Origin: Oscillatoriophycideae cyanobacterium NC_groundwater_1537_Pr4_S-0.65um_50_18
Lineage (GTDB): Bacteria; Cyanobacteriota; Cyanobacteriia; Elainellales; Elainellaceae
Assembly (NCBI GenBank): GCA_016208305.1
Contig: JACQYI010000064.1
Span: 37,606-101,605 of the forward strand
Direction: 5' to 3'
DNA length: 64,000 bases
The notes beneath the pieces were generated by a model that searched no databases, had not been told where the DNA came from, and worked only from the letters and a program-made list of their open reading frames with translations. Each line of letters begins with the position of its first letter. The first letter of the stretch is position 1. Below, piece by piece: positions 1-9,964 of the stretch. Both the position numbers and the translations under genes were made by a program.

Positions 1-247
1 GCGGGCTTTTTTGGGTGAGTGTGCACCCGCAGGGAGTGTGCGCCCTTATATGAAACCCATAATGCGAACTACTGCAATTTCACCCCCGGTCGATCGCAAA
101 TTTTCCTTTATGCTTCCGAAGCCATAGTCCTAACCGTGACCACTGTGAATACAGCCCTCAAAACGAAAATCGCCCATTATTCAAGAGGCACCCGTGAGGC
201 TCAAACCTGATGGGTGCCTAACTCAAACTGCTTTTCTCGCCGCAACC
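1..247. other. Left-edge intergenic region, no gene seen
   Basis: Bases 1-12 (GCGGGC followed by a T run) look like the right arm and U-tract of a terminator whose left arm is outside the window. Near 193-222 there is an 8-bp inverted repeat (AGGCACCC / GGGTGCCT) just past the stop of the minus-strand peptidase gene, which could end that transcript, although no clear T run follows on that strand. The single open frame across this stretch has no ribosome binding site and no recognisable protein character, so I do not call a gene. Confidence 0.4.
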
Positions 248-2263
248 TTAAGGAACTTGTGCCACCGATTCTGCCATAGCGGCTCCTAGCGGATCAACGG
301 CTGTCCAGCCTTCTGTAGAAGGCAGCAGCGTTTCAAAGTGGAGGTGTGGCCCTGTGGAGCTTCCAGTGCTGCCAACCAACCCTAACACGCTGCCCTGTTC
401 TACCCAGTCGCCTGGTTTGACAGCGATCGCTGACAGATGCGCGTAGAGGTTTTGTTGTCGCATAGAACTCGCTTCTACAATTACGGCTAGCCCATAGCCC
501 CCCATGTCTTCAGCGGCGACAACGCGCCCCGACAAAGCGGACAGAACGGGCGTGCCGAAAGGCGCACCTAGATCAATACCGCTGTGGAAGCGTTGATCGC
601 CCCTAATGGGGTGAATTCGCCAGCCAAAGCCGGAGGTTAGCGGTACTGGAATAGGAAGAGGAAAGATCATGCCGCTGCTGACCATGCGGCTAGAGGCATC
701 GACTGTTACCCTATCGCTTTCCAGTCCACCACAGTTAGCAGCGATCGTTCTCCAGTAGCCTGAAGTCTGGCTAGCATCTGGGCTAATGGCTGGGTTTACG
801 GTCTGTTTAACGGATTTGTTAAGATGTGGATTAGCGCCAATTTTGGATGCCCCTCTAGAGAGTTTAATTAACTGCGGTAGAGAGGATTGCCTAGTTTCGA
901 GGCGGGGCAGATTGGCCTCAAAATTGGGTAAACTGGCGGATTGCCTCGTCTGAACGCTTGGAGCCTGGATGCTTGGAGTCTGGATGCTTTGAGTCTGAAC
1001 GCTGCGAACCTGAACCTTCAGAGCACTCTGCTCAGGCTGCATGCCAGGAGCGATCGCCTTAACCGTTTTGTCACGCGCCGTCTCTGAGGACAGCTTATTC
1101 CTTGGAGGCTTGCCTGCCTCAGGCACATTTGAGGATGCGATCGGCGCAATTCGGCTGACCTTGACTGTGCGTAAAATTTGCAAGGGTGCGACCTGTTGTG
1201 CAGCAGGCTTGACCGTTTGAGCCTTCTTCTCTACCGATAGCTGCGCTGCCACCCGGTGACCGATGGGCAAGAAAGGTGAGGTGCGCCTGGGCTGGACAGA
1301 CTTGCTGGCTTTGCCAGAATCCGACAAACCAACGCTGGCAGAGTTGAGACAGCGATCGCTCAAGTAGGGCTGGAGCAATTCTGGGGTTGAAGGCACAGTC
1401 AAGTACCCTCCTGCGGGTGCGCCGTAGGTGGGCAGGGTGCCTGCTACTTCTGGCGTTGCTAGGGCAACATTGGGATCTGTTGGGCTGGTATTTGGGAGAC
1501 GGGCTGGCTTTGCTGCTGTCGTCTTTGAGTTCGGTGCGGTTGCTGATGCGATCGCGCCAGGTTGGGCAAGCAGCGCTAGTTGATCAATTTCTGCGAGGGT
1601 TGCGGCTTGGATATCGGGCGAAAGGGCTGGGTTCCGAATAACTTGCCGAGCATCTTCAAATTCGCCCAGTTGGGCATAGTAAAGCGCCAGTGCTACCAAG
1701 TTTTGTTGCAGTTGGGCCTCTTTGGAAAGGCGATCGCGATTGACCAATGTCGCCAATCGCTCAGAAACAGCCTGTCTGGCAGCGGCCAGTCGCTCAGTTT
1801 TTTCTGATGCTGCTGAATTTTGTCTGGTAGTGTTGACGTTTGCTGCCGGAGAGTTACCGGGTTGTTGAGGAGGAGCTGTTGCCTCTTCAGCTTGGATATC
1901 GGGTGCAGCAGCTTCAACGGCTTGATTCTCAAGTTCGCTAACCTCAGGAGCGCCCGACTCAGGGTTATTGACTTCAAGATCTGGCGCAGAAACCGGCACA
2001 GGATCGGGCGCAGAAACAACCTCAGGACTATCGGCAGAGTCTGCGGCTGGCGAAGCGATCGTTTCTGGTGTGACTACTTCAACCACCACCTCCGCAGGAG
2101 CTACGTCTGCTGGTGACGCATCGGCTGGGGCTTCAGCCGAGGGAGTAGAAGAAACTTGAGGGTTAGATGCGCCAAAGATAGGCAGCATTTGAGCTTCAAG
2201 CACGGCTGAAGTCATGAGGATGGTCATTAAAGACTGACCAATAGATTTTGGGAAATGCTTCAT
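248..2263 (-). CDS. Secreted M23-family peptidoglycan endopeptidase
   Basis: A 671-residue exported murein hydrolase. The N-terminus is basic then hydrophobic (residues 1-30), consistent with a signal peptide. Residues about 40-550 are a low-complexity Ala/Pro/Glu/Ser-rich linker, longer than in most relatives. The LytM/M23 domain lies at about 540-650: it contains the zinc-binding HxxxD motif (H560, D564, in HSGIDLGAPFGTP) and the HLH motif (640-642). Both ligand motifs are intact, so an active Zn metallopeptidase that cuts peptide cross-links is expected, probably in the periplasm. It stands alone, transcribed away from the kinase pair. Family is confident; the exact substrate bond is not. 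Confidence 0.9.
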   Translation of the reverse strand: MKHFPKSIGQSLMTILMTSAVLEAQMLPIFGASNPQVSSTPSAEAPADASPADVAPAEVVVEVVTPETIASPAADSADSPEVVSAPDPVPVSAPDLEVNNPESGAPEVSELENQAVEAAAPDIQAEEATAPPQQPGNSPAANVNTTRQNSAASEKTERLAAARQAVSERLATLVNRDRLSKEAQLQQNLVALALYYAQLGEFEDARQVIRNPALSPDIQAATLAEIDQLALLAQPGAIASATAPNSKTTAAKPARLPNTSPTDPNVALATPEVAGTLPTYGAPAGGYLTVPSTPELLQPYLSDRCLNSASVGLSDSGKASKSVQPRRTSPFLPIGHRVAAQLSVEKKAQTVKPAAQQVAPLQILRTVKVSRIAPIASSNVPEAGKPPRNKLSSETARDKTVKAIAPGMQPEQSALKVQVRSVQTQSIQTPSIQAPSVQTRQSASLPNFEANLPRLETRQSSLPQLIKLSRGASKIGANPHLNKSVKQTVNPAISPDASQTSGYWRTIAANCGGLESDRVTVDASSRMVSSGMIFPLPIPVPLTSGFGWRIHPIRGDQRFHSGIDLGAPFGTPVLSALSGRVVAAEDMGGYGLAVIVEASSMRQQNLYAHLSAIAVKPGDWVEQGSVLGLVGSTGSSTGPHLHFETLLPSTEGWTAVDPLGAAMAESVAQVP

Positions 2264-2788
2264 CGGAACCTAAAGAACGACACAGCTTCAATCTGGCTAA
2301 ACCTGTGAGACACAAGAATCTCCTTAAGTCTTATCGCTTAGAGCTTTAGGGGGCAGTGGTGAGCTACGGCACCCAGTTGCTCAAAACTCTACGATCGGTA
2401 AAAATATCGCTCAGATTTTGGCATGAGGATTACACTCATGACCAGTGTTTTTACGGTGCTTTACTTACTCTTAATTTGCTATTCCAAACAAAGGGTGGGG
2501 CTATCCGGATAGGCTACGGCAAACCTGACTATTTTGGGTATGGCTTAATCGGAAGATAAAGTTTGGAGCATCCTTTCTTGAAGCTAGCGGCGATTCGTTT
2601 TAAGACGGTTTTTGTAGAGGTGCGGAGCACGCCCACAAAACTGTCCCTGTCCGAACTCCTGTGGCTATAGATTAGGACTGCAAATAGCATTCCCATCAAG
2701 GCTCTGTAAAGATGAAAGTAATGGTTAATTTCAGCAAATCGTAAGCTTTCATCAGCAGGATGGCTGTCCTTGGATTTCATGCCTCAGG
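2264..2788. other. Intergenic region with imperfect palindrome
   Basis: About 525 bases between the M23 gene and the response-regulator gene. I see no convincing gene. An imperfect palindrome around 2618-2643 (GAGGTGCGGAGCACGCCCAC) resembles the stronger hairpins at 13900-13930 and 57402-57424, and may terminate the minus-strand regulator/kinase transcript that ends at 2789. Confidence 0.4.
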
Positions 2789-3853
2789 CTAAATCTCTAC
2801 GATGAAAATAGCGCCTGTAGGCTGATTTTCTTCGACAAAGATTTTCCCATTGTGTGCGTCGATCGCCATTTTGCAAAAAGCAAGCCCCAGACCCATTTGG
2901 GGAACTCCATTCATTAAGTCTCCCACAGCATACTTTTCAAAAATGGTCTGGCGCAGCTCTGCTTTGATCCCCACCCCTTGATCAGCGATCTCTATCCGCG
3001 CGCCTGCTGGCGAAGGGAAACTGATCCGCACTGTGACCTGGCTTTGATAGACCGAAAACTTAATTGCATTAGACAGCAAGTTGTCGAAGACACGGCGAAA
3101 CAGGGTGGCATCGACATAGACAGGGTGACGCTGGGTAGGCAAATGGCCACAAAGCTCAATTTGTTTGGTGGCAGCGATCGCTCGAAAATCGGCCAGACAC
3201 TGCTGAGCCAGATCACAAAGATCGACAGACGATCGCTCTAGCACCATTTTGCCTGCTTCGAGTTTTGCCATGAGCAAAAGGCTATCAATCATGGACTGAA
3301 GTTGCTGCCCTGCCTGAAGAATTTGCTCAACTTTGTGATGCTGCATACCCTGTAGTTCAGTGCGCTTGAGGATGGCACAAGACAAAATGATGCTGGTTAG
3401 CGGATTTCGCAAATCGTGGATCACCATGTCAGACATGTCTTGCCGAAGCTGAAGCGCGGTTTGTAAGGCATCATGCTGTTTTTTGATTCTGAGCATCGAT
3501 CGCACCCTTGCTCGCAGTTCTAAGGGGTTGACGGGTTTATCCACAAAATCATCTGCGCCTGTCTCTAAACAGCGCGCTAAAACAACTTTGGAACTGAGTG
3601 CCGTTACCATGATCACTGGAATATGCTGAGCTGAGCTACTTTTAATCCAGCGACAAACTTCGATCCCATCCATGTCGGGCATCATCACATCCAGCAAAAC
3701 TAAGTCGAGCGGCACTGTCTCTATTCGTTTTATTGCGGCTGCACCGCTGGAGGCATAGTGCAGCTCGTAGTTTTCACCGAACAAGATGCCTTCAATCACA
3801 TCAAAGCCGCTCGGCTCGTCATCCACAATCAAAATAGAGTTTTTATTATCCAC
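2789..3853 (-). CDS. Response regulator with C-terminal histidine kinase
   Basis: 354 residues: an N-terminal receiver domain (about 5-122) followed by HisKA (about 135-205) and HATPase_c (about 245-354). The receiver has the acidic pair (VDDEP), the phosphoacceptor Asp in VLLDVMMPDMDG, the conserved Thr/Ala turn (VTALS) and Lys (DKPVNP). The kinase H box is VIHDLRNPLTSI, with N-box NLLSNAIKF and G-box residues near MGLGLAFCK. REC-first kinases usually receive phosphate from a larger hybrid kinase and relay or autophosphorylate. It lies 20 bases downstream of the giant sensor kinase on the same strand, so the two very likely form an operon and a phosphorelay. The output target is not visible. 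Confidence 0.9.
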   Translation of the reverse strand: MDNKNSILIVDDEPSGFDVIEGILFGENYELHYASSGAAAIKRIETVPLDLVLLDVMMPDMDGIEVCRWIKSSSAQHIPVIMVTALSSKVVLARCLETGADDFVDKPVNPLELRARVRSMLRIKKQHDALQTALQLRQDMSDMVIHDLRNPLTSIILSCAILKRTELQGMQHHKVEQILQAGQQLQSMIDSLLLMAKLEAGKMVLERSSVDLCDLAQQCLADFRAIAATKQIELCGHLPTQRHPVYVDATLFRRVFDNLLSNAIKFSVYQSQVTVRISFPSPAGARIEIADQGVGIKAELRQTIFEKYAVGDLMNGVPQMGLGLAFCKMAIDAHNGKIFVEENQPTGAIFIVEI

Positions 3854-3873
3854 AAGTTGCGATTGCCTATGCT

Positions 3874-6800
3874 TTACTCAATGGGCTTTTGCTGCGTTTT
3901 CAGTGGCTCAATCTGCTGCTGAATGAGGTCAGCTAACTGTTTTAGCCGGACTGGCTTGATCAGATAATCATTTGCACTGACTAGAAGGCTCTTTTGCTGC
4001 TCTTCTGATGGGGCGCCATCGGTCAAGGCAATGATGGGTATTTGGGCCAGGCGCGCTCGAATTTGGCGAATGGCTTCTAGCCCATCTAGTTCTACAGCCT
4101 GAATCTCTCTCTCCTGGATATCTCTCTCCTGGATATCTCTTTCCGGGCTGTTGCTTTCCTGAACTTTTGGCATCTGGACATTGACTAGAACCAGATGAGG
4201 GTGCTGAGCGATCGCCCTTTGCACCATATCGGCTCCCTCCTGAGCGAGGATGATTTCAAACCCTCGCGTCTGCAAATAGTCGGTTAGGGTGGCAACGCTA
4301 TCTAGATCATTGTCGGCAAGGAGAAGGCGCGGCTGAGCCAGAGGGGAGGGCTCTAACTTTGGCAAACTCTCTAAGACCGATCCATCCTGCAAGAGTTCCC
4401 GATTATTTGGCGTTTTCCAAGGCAGCGTCACTTTAAAACAGCTTCCTTGTCCCGTTTCGCTAGAGACCGTGACCTGCCCGCCATGCATTTCGACAATTTG
4501 TTTGACCAAAACTAGACCTAGCCCTGTGCCTTCGTAATGTCGAGACAGACTGCTATCAAGCTGCACAAAAGTTTGGAATAGCTTGCCCATGTCTTCTGGG
4601 GCGATCCCAATGCCAGTATCAATAATGCTAAAGCTGAGGCTGCTCTGGGAGGGGTTTTCTTGCACAGCCAAGACGACGCTGCCGCCCTCAGGGGTAAATT
4701 TAATGGCATTGCTTAGCAAATTTAATAAAGCTTGTCGCATGCGGCGCTCATCGACTTGCAAGGTTCCTAAATTGTCGGACAGGGTGCAAGTGAGAGAAAT
4801 ATTTTTTTGATTAGCCTGTTGGCGAATCAGCGTCAGGCTCGCCTCACAAAGGCTGTGAATAGAGGTTTCGGCAATGTGCAGGTCTAGCATACCTGCCTCA
4901 ATCTTGGCGAGATCTAAAACATCGTTGATTAGCTCTAGCAAATGCTTGCCGCTACTTTGAATAATGCTGAGAAACTGGCGCTGTTTGTCTGTAAGGGTGC
5001 CAAACGCTCCCTCTTGCATGACCTCTGACAGACCTAAGATAGAGTTGAGCGGAGTGCGTAGCTCATGACTCATGTTTGCTAAAAATTCGTCTTTGAGGCG
5101 AGTGGCGCGCGCTAGTTCGACGTTGGTTATGGCAAGCCGCTCATTGGTTTGGCGAAGTTGGGCTTCAGCCGCTTTGCGATCGCTAATATCCATCCAGGAG
5201 CCAATCCGCTCTAGAGGGTAGCCGCCCTCATCCTGTACCAGCTTGGTTTGGTCATAGAGCCAACGATAGCTGCCGTTCTTATGGCGAAACCGATACTCGC
5301 AGGTAGCTTGACCCTGCCGAAGCATTTCCTGTTCGGCAGTGATGAATAAAGGCACATCGTCTGGATGAATACCGTTAATCCAGAAATCAGTATCTAGGCA
5401 TTCCCACAGCTCATAGCCCAGAATCTGCATGACATTGGTGCTGATAAAAGTGAGGGTTAAATCGCCATCTAGAGCGCCGCTGGGGGTTGCCGTATAGATA
5501 ATGCCTGGACTGGAAGACAGCAGATGGTGGAGTCGCTCTTGGGCAATAAAGAGCTGCTCTTGCACAATCAGTAGCTTGTGTTCGGCCTGTTGGCGATCGG
5601 TAATATTTTCGATCATGCCCATGATAAACAGTGGGCGATTGCTAGCACTGCGGATTAGCGTGCAGGTGAGATTGCCCCAGAGCAACTCGCCATTCTTGCG
5701 AATGTAGCGCTTCTGCCGCTGAAACTGGCTAACTTCTCCTGCCAAAAGCTGATTAATTTGCAGGAGGTCGGCTGCAAAATCATCGGGGTGGGTAATATTT
5801 TCGATGGTCAAATCGCTCATTTCATCATCGTCATAGCCAAACAAGGCGCGGTGAGCAGCATTGCGCTGGATATGCCGATGGGTAACGACATCAGCCAAAC
5901 CGATCGCAATGGGCGCACTTTCAAAAATGGCTCTAAGCTGGGCTTCGCTTTCGCGCAAGAGGGCTTCAGTTTGCTTCAAATCCGTGATATCGCTGGCTAC
6001 AACTAACACAGACTGGACAGCGCCTTCGTCATCCAGTTCAGGAATACACCGAGCCGAAGCCACTTTTCTGCCTCGTGGTAGATCAAGCTCATAGTCCAGA
6101 GTTTGCTCTGCTGCTGTGGCAAAGGTGCGCTGAATCACCTCTGTCCATTTAGTCGTGAGGGGGGCTGGAAAGCCTGCCTCGCTAGGCGTTTTGCCAATTA
6201 ATTCTGCGGCTGAGATGCCTGTTTCCTTTTCAAGCTTGGGGTTGACGTAGCAGTAGCGATTCTGGCGATCGAAGCGAATGATCAGATCGGGAGAGTTTTC
6301 GACGAGCGTGCGAAATTCTTGCTCGCGCTGGCGTAGGGCTTCATCAATTTCCTTTTTGGAGGTGATGTCCCGAAATGCCATAACACCGCCGACTATTTGC
6401 CCGCTTGGGTCGTGAAAGGGGCGAATGGTAATGTCTAGCCAAATGCCCTGCGGTCTTTGGGAGTTGCAGATAAAAATTTCTACGTTGTCTGCTGCCTCTC
6501 CACGAATGGCCCGCATCAAGGGCAGATTATCTACGGGACAGAGCGTTAGGCGATCGTCTAGATAGACGCCATAATGCTCTGCCCATTTGTCATAGGAAAC
6601 TACTTCAGCTCCTATGCCTAAAATTCGGTGAGCTGCTGGATTAAAGACCAGGAACTGCCCTTCTAAATCGGTCACGACTAGACCATCCCCGATATTGTCT
6701 AGGATGGCTTGTAGCAAGTGAGTCTGTTTTTGCAGATCTTTTTGAAACTGAACAAGTTCTTGAGTGCGCTGAGCCACTCTAGCTTCTAGCTCTTGATTAA

Positions 6801-8547
6801 TTTGGCGGAGCGCCGTAGCCGATCGCTTACGTTCTAGTTCAGCCGCTGCTCGGATGGCAAAGATGCGTAGCAGCGCCTCGGCGCGTGCCAGATCCGCAAT
6901 CGGTTGAGTGTGCATAATGCAGAGAACGCCAATGGCTGCGCCCTTTTGATCATGCATGGCCACACCCACATAGCTTTCTGCCTGTAGCTGTTCCAGTACG
7001 GCGATGTTGGGATAGATTTCTCGAATCTGGCTAGGGCAAACATAGACTCCATGTTCTAGAGCTTGAGCGCAAGGGGGAATTTCAGCGAAGTCATAGCTGC
7101 TTTTAGGCTGGAATGATTCGATCGACCAGCAGGCAAGGGGGCTGAAGGTCTGAGAACTGCTTAGCTCTGAGACTCCTACATAACAAACTCTGAGCGCCTC
7201 GACCAAACTCTGCACCAGCACCGGAAAGAAATCTTCCCCGATAGCGGAGGCCGTTCCTTGCAAGATAGTTTCTAGCGCCGCCTCTGTGCGTTTGCGATCG
7301 CTAATATTTACCCCAATGCCCAAAACCCCATACTCATTGCGCTCAGGTAGCCAAATCGGCTGTTTTTGCCACTGGAGCCAGGTAAACCCGTCATGTTCTG
7401 GCTCAACGGCTTCTTCGGCAATAAATAGACCTTGCTGATTGTGAATCACCCAGTGGTTTTGCTCAGCGAACAAATTGACTCTTTCTGTAGGGAGATTAAA
7501 GTCTTCTAGCTTTTTGGCCAAGATTTCTTCAACGGTCACGTTATGGAAGCTGGCGATCGCCTGATTGGCCAGCACATAACGTTCTTCTTTGTCTTTGATA
7601 AAGATTAGGTTGGGGTCGGTGTCAATGACAGCTCGCAGAAACTCTTGCTGCTGCTGGAGTTTGGCCTCGCTTTCGGCAAGGGCTAGCTCTGCCTGCTTGC
7701 GATCGGTAATGTCGATGATTAGCCCCATTACTTGAACTAACTCGTCTGCTTCATTGCGTACTCCATACCCTTTGCCGCTGAGCCAGTGCAGGCTGCCGTC
7801 GGGGTGCACCACGCGATATTCAATGTCAATCTCAGATGCGTTTTTTAGAGAATGGGCGATCGCTTGCTCAATGCCCTCTAGGTCATCTGGATGAATGCAG
7901 TTGCGCCATGACTCGTAGCTGGCTTGATAGTGTTTAGGAACGATGCCCAACAATCGCTGAGCATTGTCATCCCACACGACATTGTTGGTGGCAATATCCC
8001 ACATCCAACTGCCCACATTGGTATACTCCAGCGTGGTCTTGAGTCGCGCCTCTGGCTGCAAAGGTACCCTAGACAAAGATTCCTCAAGCTGCTCAGACTG
8101 GCGATCGTCAAGGGCTGAGCCTGTCCTAGGCTGAATCATCAACATGGCGCTATCGGCAGTTCCTGTTGCACTTGCCCCACCCTCTGCCCGAATCACTTTA
8201 AGACATAAAGGACGATCGCCAAGGCAGACCTCGTAGCAACTCTCAGCCTGTTCCGCAGGAGAAGACAAAATAGCGCCAATGGAGAGTGGCGTTGATCCCG
8301 GAATCGTCAGCGCCAAGACCTCTTCAAGTAAGGGGTGAGGTAGCGCCCGATGCGCGCAATGGGTCAGGCGATCGAATGCGGCATTGCACCATTCAATACG
8401 CCCCTGAGGGTTGACCCAAGCGATCGCATCTTCCACATGCGCCAGCGCCAGTTTCATCTGGTTGAATGTGGTCTGGTTGAGAGTGATCTGACTGAGAGGG
8501 GTCTGAAGCGGTTGAATCAGCTCAGAGGGTTCAGCATGATTATGCAT
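3874..8547 (-). CDS. Multi-PAS/GAF hybrid sensor histidine kinase with degenerate receiver
   Basis: 1557 residues, apparently cytosolic with no transmembrane segment. Order: PAS (about 25-140), two PAS (about 165-410), GAF (about 425-575), coiled coil (about 580-610), four further PAS (about 615-1130), HisKA with phosphoacceptor H1161 (MSHELRTPLNSI), HATPase (about 1265-1380; DTGIGIAPE, GTGLGL), and receiver (1406-1550). The kinase half is intact. In the receiver the phosphoacceptor Asp is replaced by Asn (N1456, in LVLVNVQMP). The loop before the conserved LDGLEAI segment is expanded by three ERDIQ-like repeats encoded by 15-bp repeats. The first gene of a two-gene operon; the neighbouring regulator has an intact receiver and may be the real phosphate acceptor. 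The signal is unknown. Confidence 0.9.
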   Translation of the reverse strand: MHNHAEPSELIQPLQTPLSQITLNQTTFNQMKLALAHVEDAIAWVNPQGRIEWCNAAFDRLTHCAHRALPHPLLEEVLALTIPGSTPLSIGAILSSPAEQAESCYEVCLGDRPLCLKVIRAEGGASATGTADSAMLMIQPRTGSALDDRQSEQLEESLSRVPLQPEARLKTTLEYTNVGSWMWDIATNNVVWDDNAQRLLGIVPKHYQASYESWRNCIHPDDLEGIEQAIAHSLKNASEIDIEYRVVHPDGSLHWLSGKGYGVRNEADELVQVMGLIIDITDRKQAELALAESEAKLQQQQEFLRAVIDTDPNLIFIKDKEERYVLANQAIASFHNVTVEEILAKKLEDFNLPTERVNLFAEQNHWVIHNQQGLFIAEEAVEPEHDGFTWLQWQKQPIWLPERNEYGVLGIGVNISDRKRTEAALETILQGTASAIGEDFFPVLVQSLVEALRVCYVGVSELSSSQTFSPLACWSIESFQPKSSYDFAEIPPCAQALEHGVYVCPSQIREIYPNIAVLEQLQAESYVGVAMHDQKGAAIGVLCIMHTQPIADLARAEALLRIFAIRAAAELERKRSATALRQINQELEARVAQRTQELVQFQKDLQKQTHLLQAILDNIGDGLVVTDLEGQFLVFNPAAHRILGIGAEVVSYDKWAEHYGVYLDDRLTLCPVDNLPLMRAIRGEAADNVEIFICNSQRPQGIWLDITIRPFHDPSGQIVGGVMAFRDITSKKEIDEALRQREQEFRTLVENSPDLIIRFDRQNRYCYVNPKLEKETGISAAELIGKTPSEAGFPAPLTTKWTEVIQRTFATAAEQTLDYELDLPRGRKVASARCIPELDDEGAVQSVLVVASDITDLKQTEALLRESEAQLRAIFESAPIAIGLADVVTHRHIQRNAAHRALFGYDDDEMSDLTIENITHPDDFAADLLQINQLLAGEVSQFQRQKRYIRKNGELLWGNLTCTLIRSASNRPLFIMGMIENITDRQQAEHKLLIVQEQLFIAQERLHHLLSSSPGIIYTATPSGALDGDLTLTFISTNVMQILGYELWECLDTDFWINGIHPDDVPLFITAEQEMLRQGQATCEYRFRHKNGSYRWLYDQTKLVQDEGGYPLERIGSWMDISDRKAAEAQLRQTNERLAITNVELARATRLKDEFLANMSHELRTPLNSILGLSEVMQEGAFGTLTDKQRQFLSIIQSSGKHLLELINDVLDLAKIEAGMLDLHIAETSIHSLCEASLTLIRQQANQKNISLTCTLSDNLGTLQVDERRMRQALLNLLSNAIKFTPEGGSVVLAVQENPSQSSLSFSIIDTGIGIAPEDMGKLFQTFVQLDSSLSRHYEGTGLGLVLVKQIVEMHGGQVTVSSETGQGSCFKVTLPWKTPNNRELLQDGSVLESLPKLEPSPLAQPRLLLADNDLDSVATLTDYLQTRGFEIILAQEGADMVQRAIAQHPHLVLVNVQMPKVQESNSPERDIQERDIQEREIQAVELDGLEAIRQIRARLAQIPIIALTDGAPSEEQQKSLLVSANDYLIKPVRLKQLADLIQQQIEPLKTQQKPIE
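4101..4147. repeat. 15-bp tandem repeat inside kinase gene
   Basis: The unit CTCTCTCCTGGATAT occurs twice exactly (4107-4121, 4122-4136) with degenerate flanking copies. It is in frame and encodes about three ERDIQ/EREIQ pentapeptides inserted next to the former phosphorylation site of the receiver domain. Copy number could change without breaking the frame. Confidence 0.85.
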
Positions 8548-8734
8548 AATTGCAGGGTCAGCCTATTTAAGGTCAGCCATTGTAATCGATTATTCTTAAG
8601 GATTTAAAGAAATTACGGCAGTTAAGTTCAATATAGGGAATATGGGGTAAGAAAGTGGAGGTAGGGAAGGGTAGATGTAGCATAAGTTCTCTACTCCTTT
8701 ATTTCTGTATTCATTCATTGACTGATCCATCCCT

Positions 8735-9334
8735 ATGCCTTCTGTTTCTCTGGTTGATCTCATTGCAGCGGCTCAATTGGGCGATCGCCTCATCAGCTTC
8801 CCAACGGATACGTTGCCTGCTTTGGCAGCACGGCCTCAACAGGCCAGTCTGATCTTTACGGCAAAACAGCGTAGCCTAACAAAGCCGCTGATCTTGATGG
8901 CAGCAGAGGCGGCAGACCTATGGCCGTACGTGCGGGGCAGTGAGGCGGAGATGGCAATTTGGCAGCAGGTTGCCGATCGCTACTGGCCTGGAGCGCTAAC
9001 GTTAGTGTTGCCCGCTAGCGATCGCTTGCCACCGGGTATCAACCCCACCGATCCGACCACTGTTGGCCTAAGGGTGCCCCACTGTGCGATCGCTTGCCAC
9101 ATTTTGTCTCAGACTCAGCCGCTTGCGACCACGAGCGTTAATCGATCGGGAGAGCCACCTTTGCAAACTATGACAGAAATCAATGCTCAGTTTCCTGAAG
9201 TCTTGACTCCTTCTCCTAAAGACCTGTCATTATTCAGTGTGCCCTCTTGCGAAGGACAGCCCTCGACAGTGGTGAAGTGGGTCGGCAAGGGCTGGGAGAT
9301 CTTGAGGCAGGGTCGCATCCAGTTTGAAGCTTGA
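8735..9334 (+). CDS. YrdC/Sua5-family L-threonylcarbamoyladenylate synthase
   Basis: 199 residues with a single YrdC-like domain. The N-terminal SFPTDTLPALAA segment and the KQRSLTKPL substrate-binding region are typical, as is TTSVNRSGEPP near the end. Family members make threonylcarbamoyl-AMP from Thr, bicarbonate and ATP, the first step of the t6A modification of ANN-decoding tRNAs. The N-terminal KxR motif is embedded in AKQRS as expected. It has no C-terminal Sua5 domain, so it is TsaC-like in length. It reads away from the kinase gene and stands alone before a strong hairpin. Cyanobacteria may carry more than one YrdC paralogue, so I leave the symbol open. Confidence 0.85.
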   Translation: MPSVSLVDLIAAAQLGDRLISFPTDTLPALAARPQQASLIFTAKQRSLTKPLILMAAEAADLWPYVRGSEAEMAIWQQVADRYWPGALTLVLPASDRLPPGINPTDPTTVGLRVPHCAIACHILSQTQPLATTSVNRSGEPPLQTMTEINAQFPEVLTPSPKDLSLFSVPSCEGQPSTVVKWVGKGWEILRQGRIQFEA

Positions 9335-9415
9335 GGCTGTTTGCTGATGGGCAGTACGAGGTGAAGTGTCTTTTCCCAATCCCTGTTGCCAATAAATCCA
9401 ATAGAAAAGGTGTGA

Positions 9416-9454
9416 CTCATGAGTAGGGTGAACGTTGCCCACCCTACTCATGAG
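9416..9454. terminator. 15-bp perfect hairpin between convergent genes
   Basis: CTCATGAGTAGGGTG (9416-9430) is perfectly complementary to 9440-9454, with a 9-base loop. It sits between the ends of the YrdC gene (+) and petG (-), so it can act as a two-way terminator, though no T run follows. The TAGGGTG...CACCCTA core resembles a palindrome widely scattered in cyanobacterial genomes. Confidence 0.65.
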
Positions 9455-9565
9455 CTGCTTAGATCAGCTTCAAGCTCAGATTCAGTTCCAGACGGTGAAA
9501 GCCTAGACCGTGAAAGCTTTACTGAAGCCTCGATGCTAGGTCAAGACACTACTTAGGCTAAGACA

Positions 9566-9679
9566 CTACAGATTAAATTGATTTCCACGTTTGTACTGAA
9601 AGTAGGCAGCGACAAACAAACCCGCTAGGGTGATAGGAACTAAACCCAAGACAATTCCCACAAGTAATGGCTCAACCAC
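9566..9679 (-). CDS. petG: Cytochrome b6-f complex subunit PetG
   Basis: A 37-residue gene. The translation starts [20 protein letters not shown] and ends with [14 protein letters not shown], matching the highly conserved PetG sequence. It is a single transmembrane helix with a short stromal/cytoplasmic basic tail and is needed for assembly and stability of the b6-f complex in thylakoids. The start is GTG, supported by a good Shine-Dalgarno (AAGGAGA) about 6-9 bases upstream. Divergent from the c-type cytochrome gene that follows, with about 285 bases between them that should hold both promoters. Confidence 0.95.
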   Translation of the reverse strand: MVEPLLVGIVLGLVPITLAGLFVAAYFQYKRGNQFNL

Positions 9680-9964
9680 AGTGCTATCTCCTTATCTGTT
9701 ATTAGAATCTTATCAAACTTACAGACAGTACCCGTTGCTTAACGGTTTTTATTCTTTTATCATAATTCTTGATTGCTTTCAGATCGGGATCTAATCTGAC
9801 GAAGAATTTTGCTAAATCCCTCAAAATGGCTGATTAGCAAGGGTTTAAGAGATCACAAGCTTGAGAAGCGCTAAGAGCGATCGAGCAAACACGGTTTCCA
9901 TCTAGGCTGAAAGCTTAAAATAAGCTTAGCTTCAACGTGAAGTAAGTTAAATTCTTGAATCATA

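Noticed and set aside
19..210. 63-residue plus-strand frame at the left edge
   Set aside because: Overlaps terminator-like structure; no ribosome site or motif.
2529..2780. 83-residue minus-strand frame after the response regulator
   Set aside because: Runs through a palindrome, has mixed composition, no recognisable domain, and its putative ribosome site is too close to the start.
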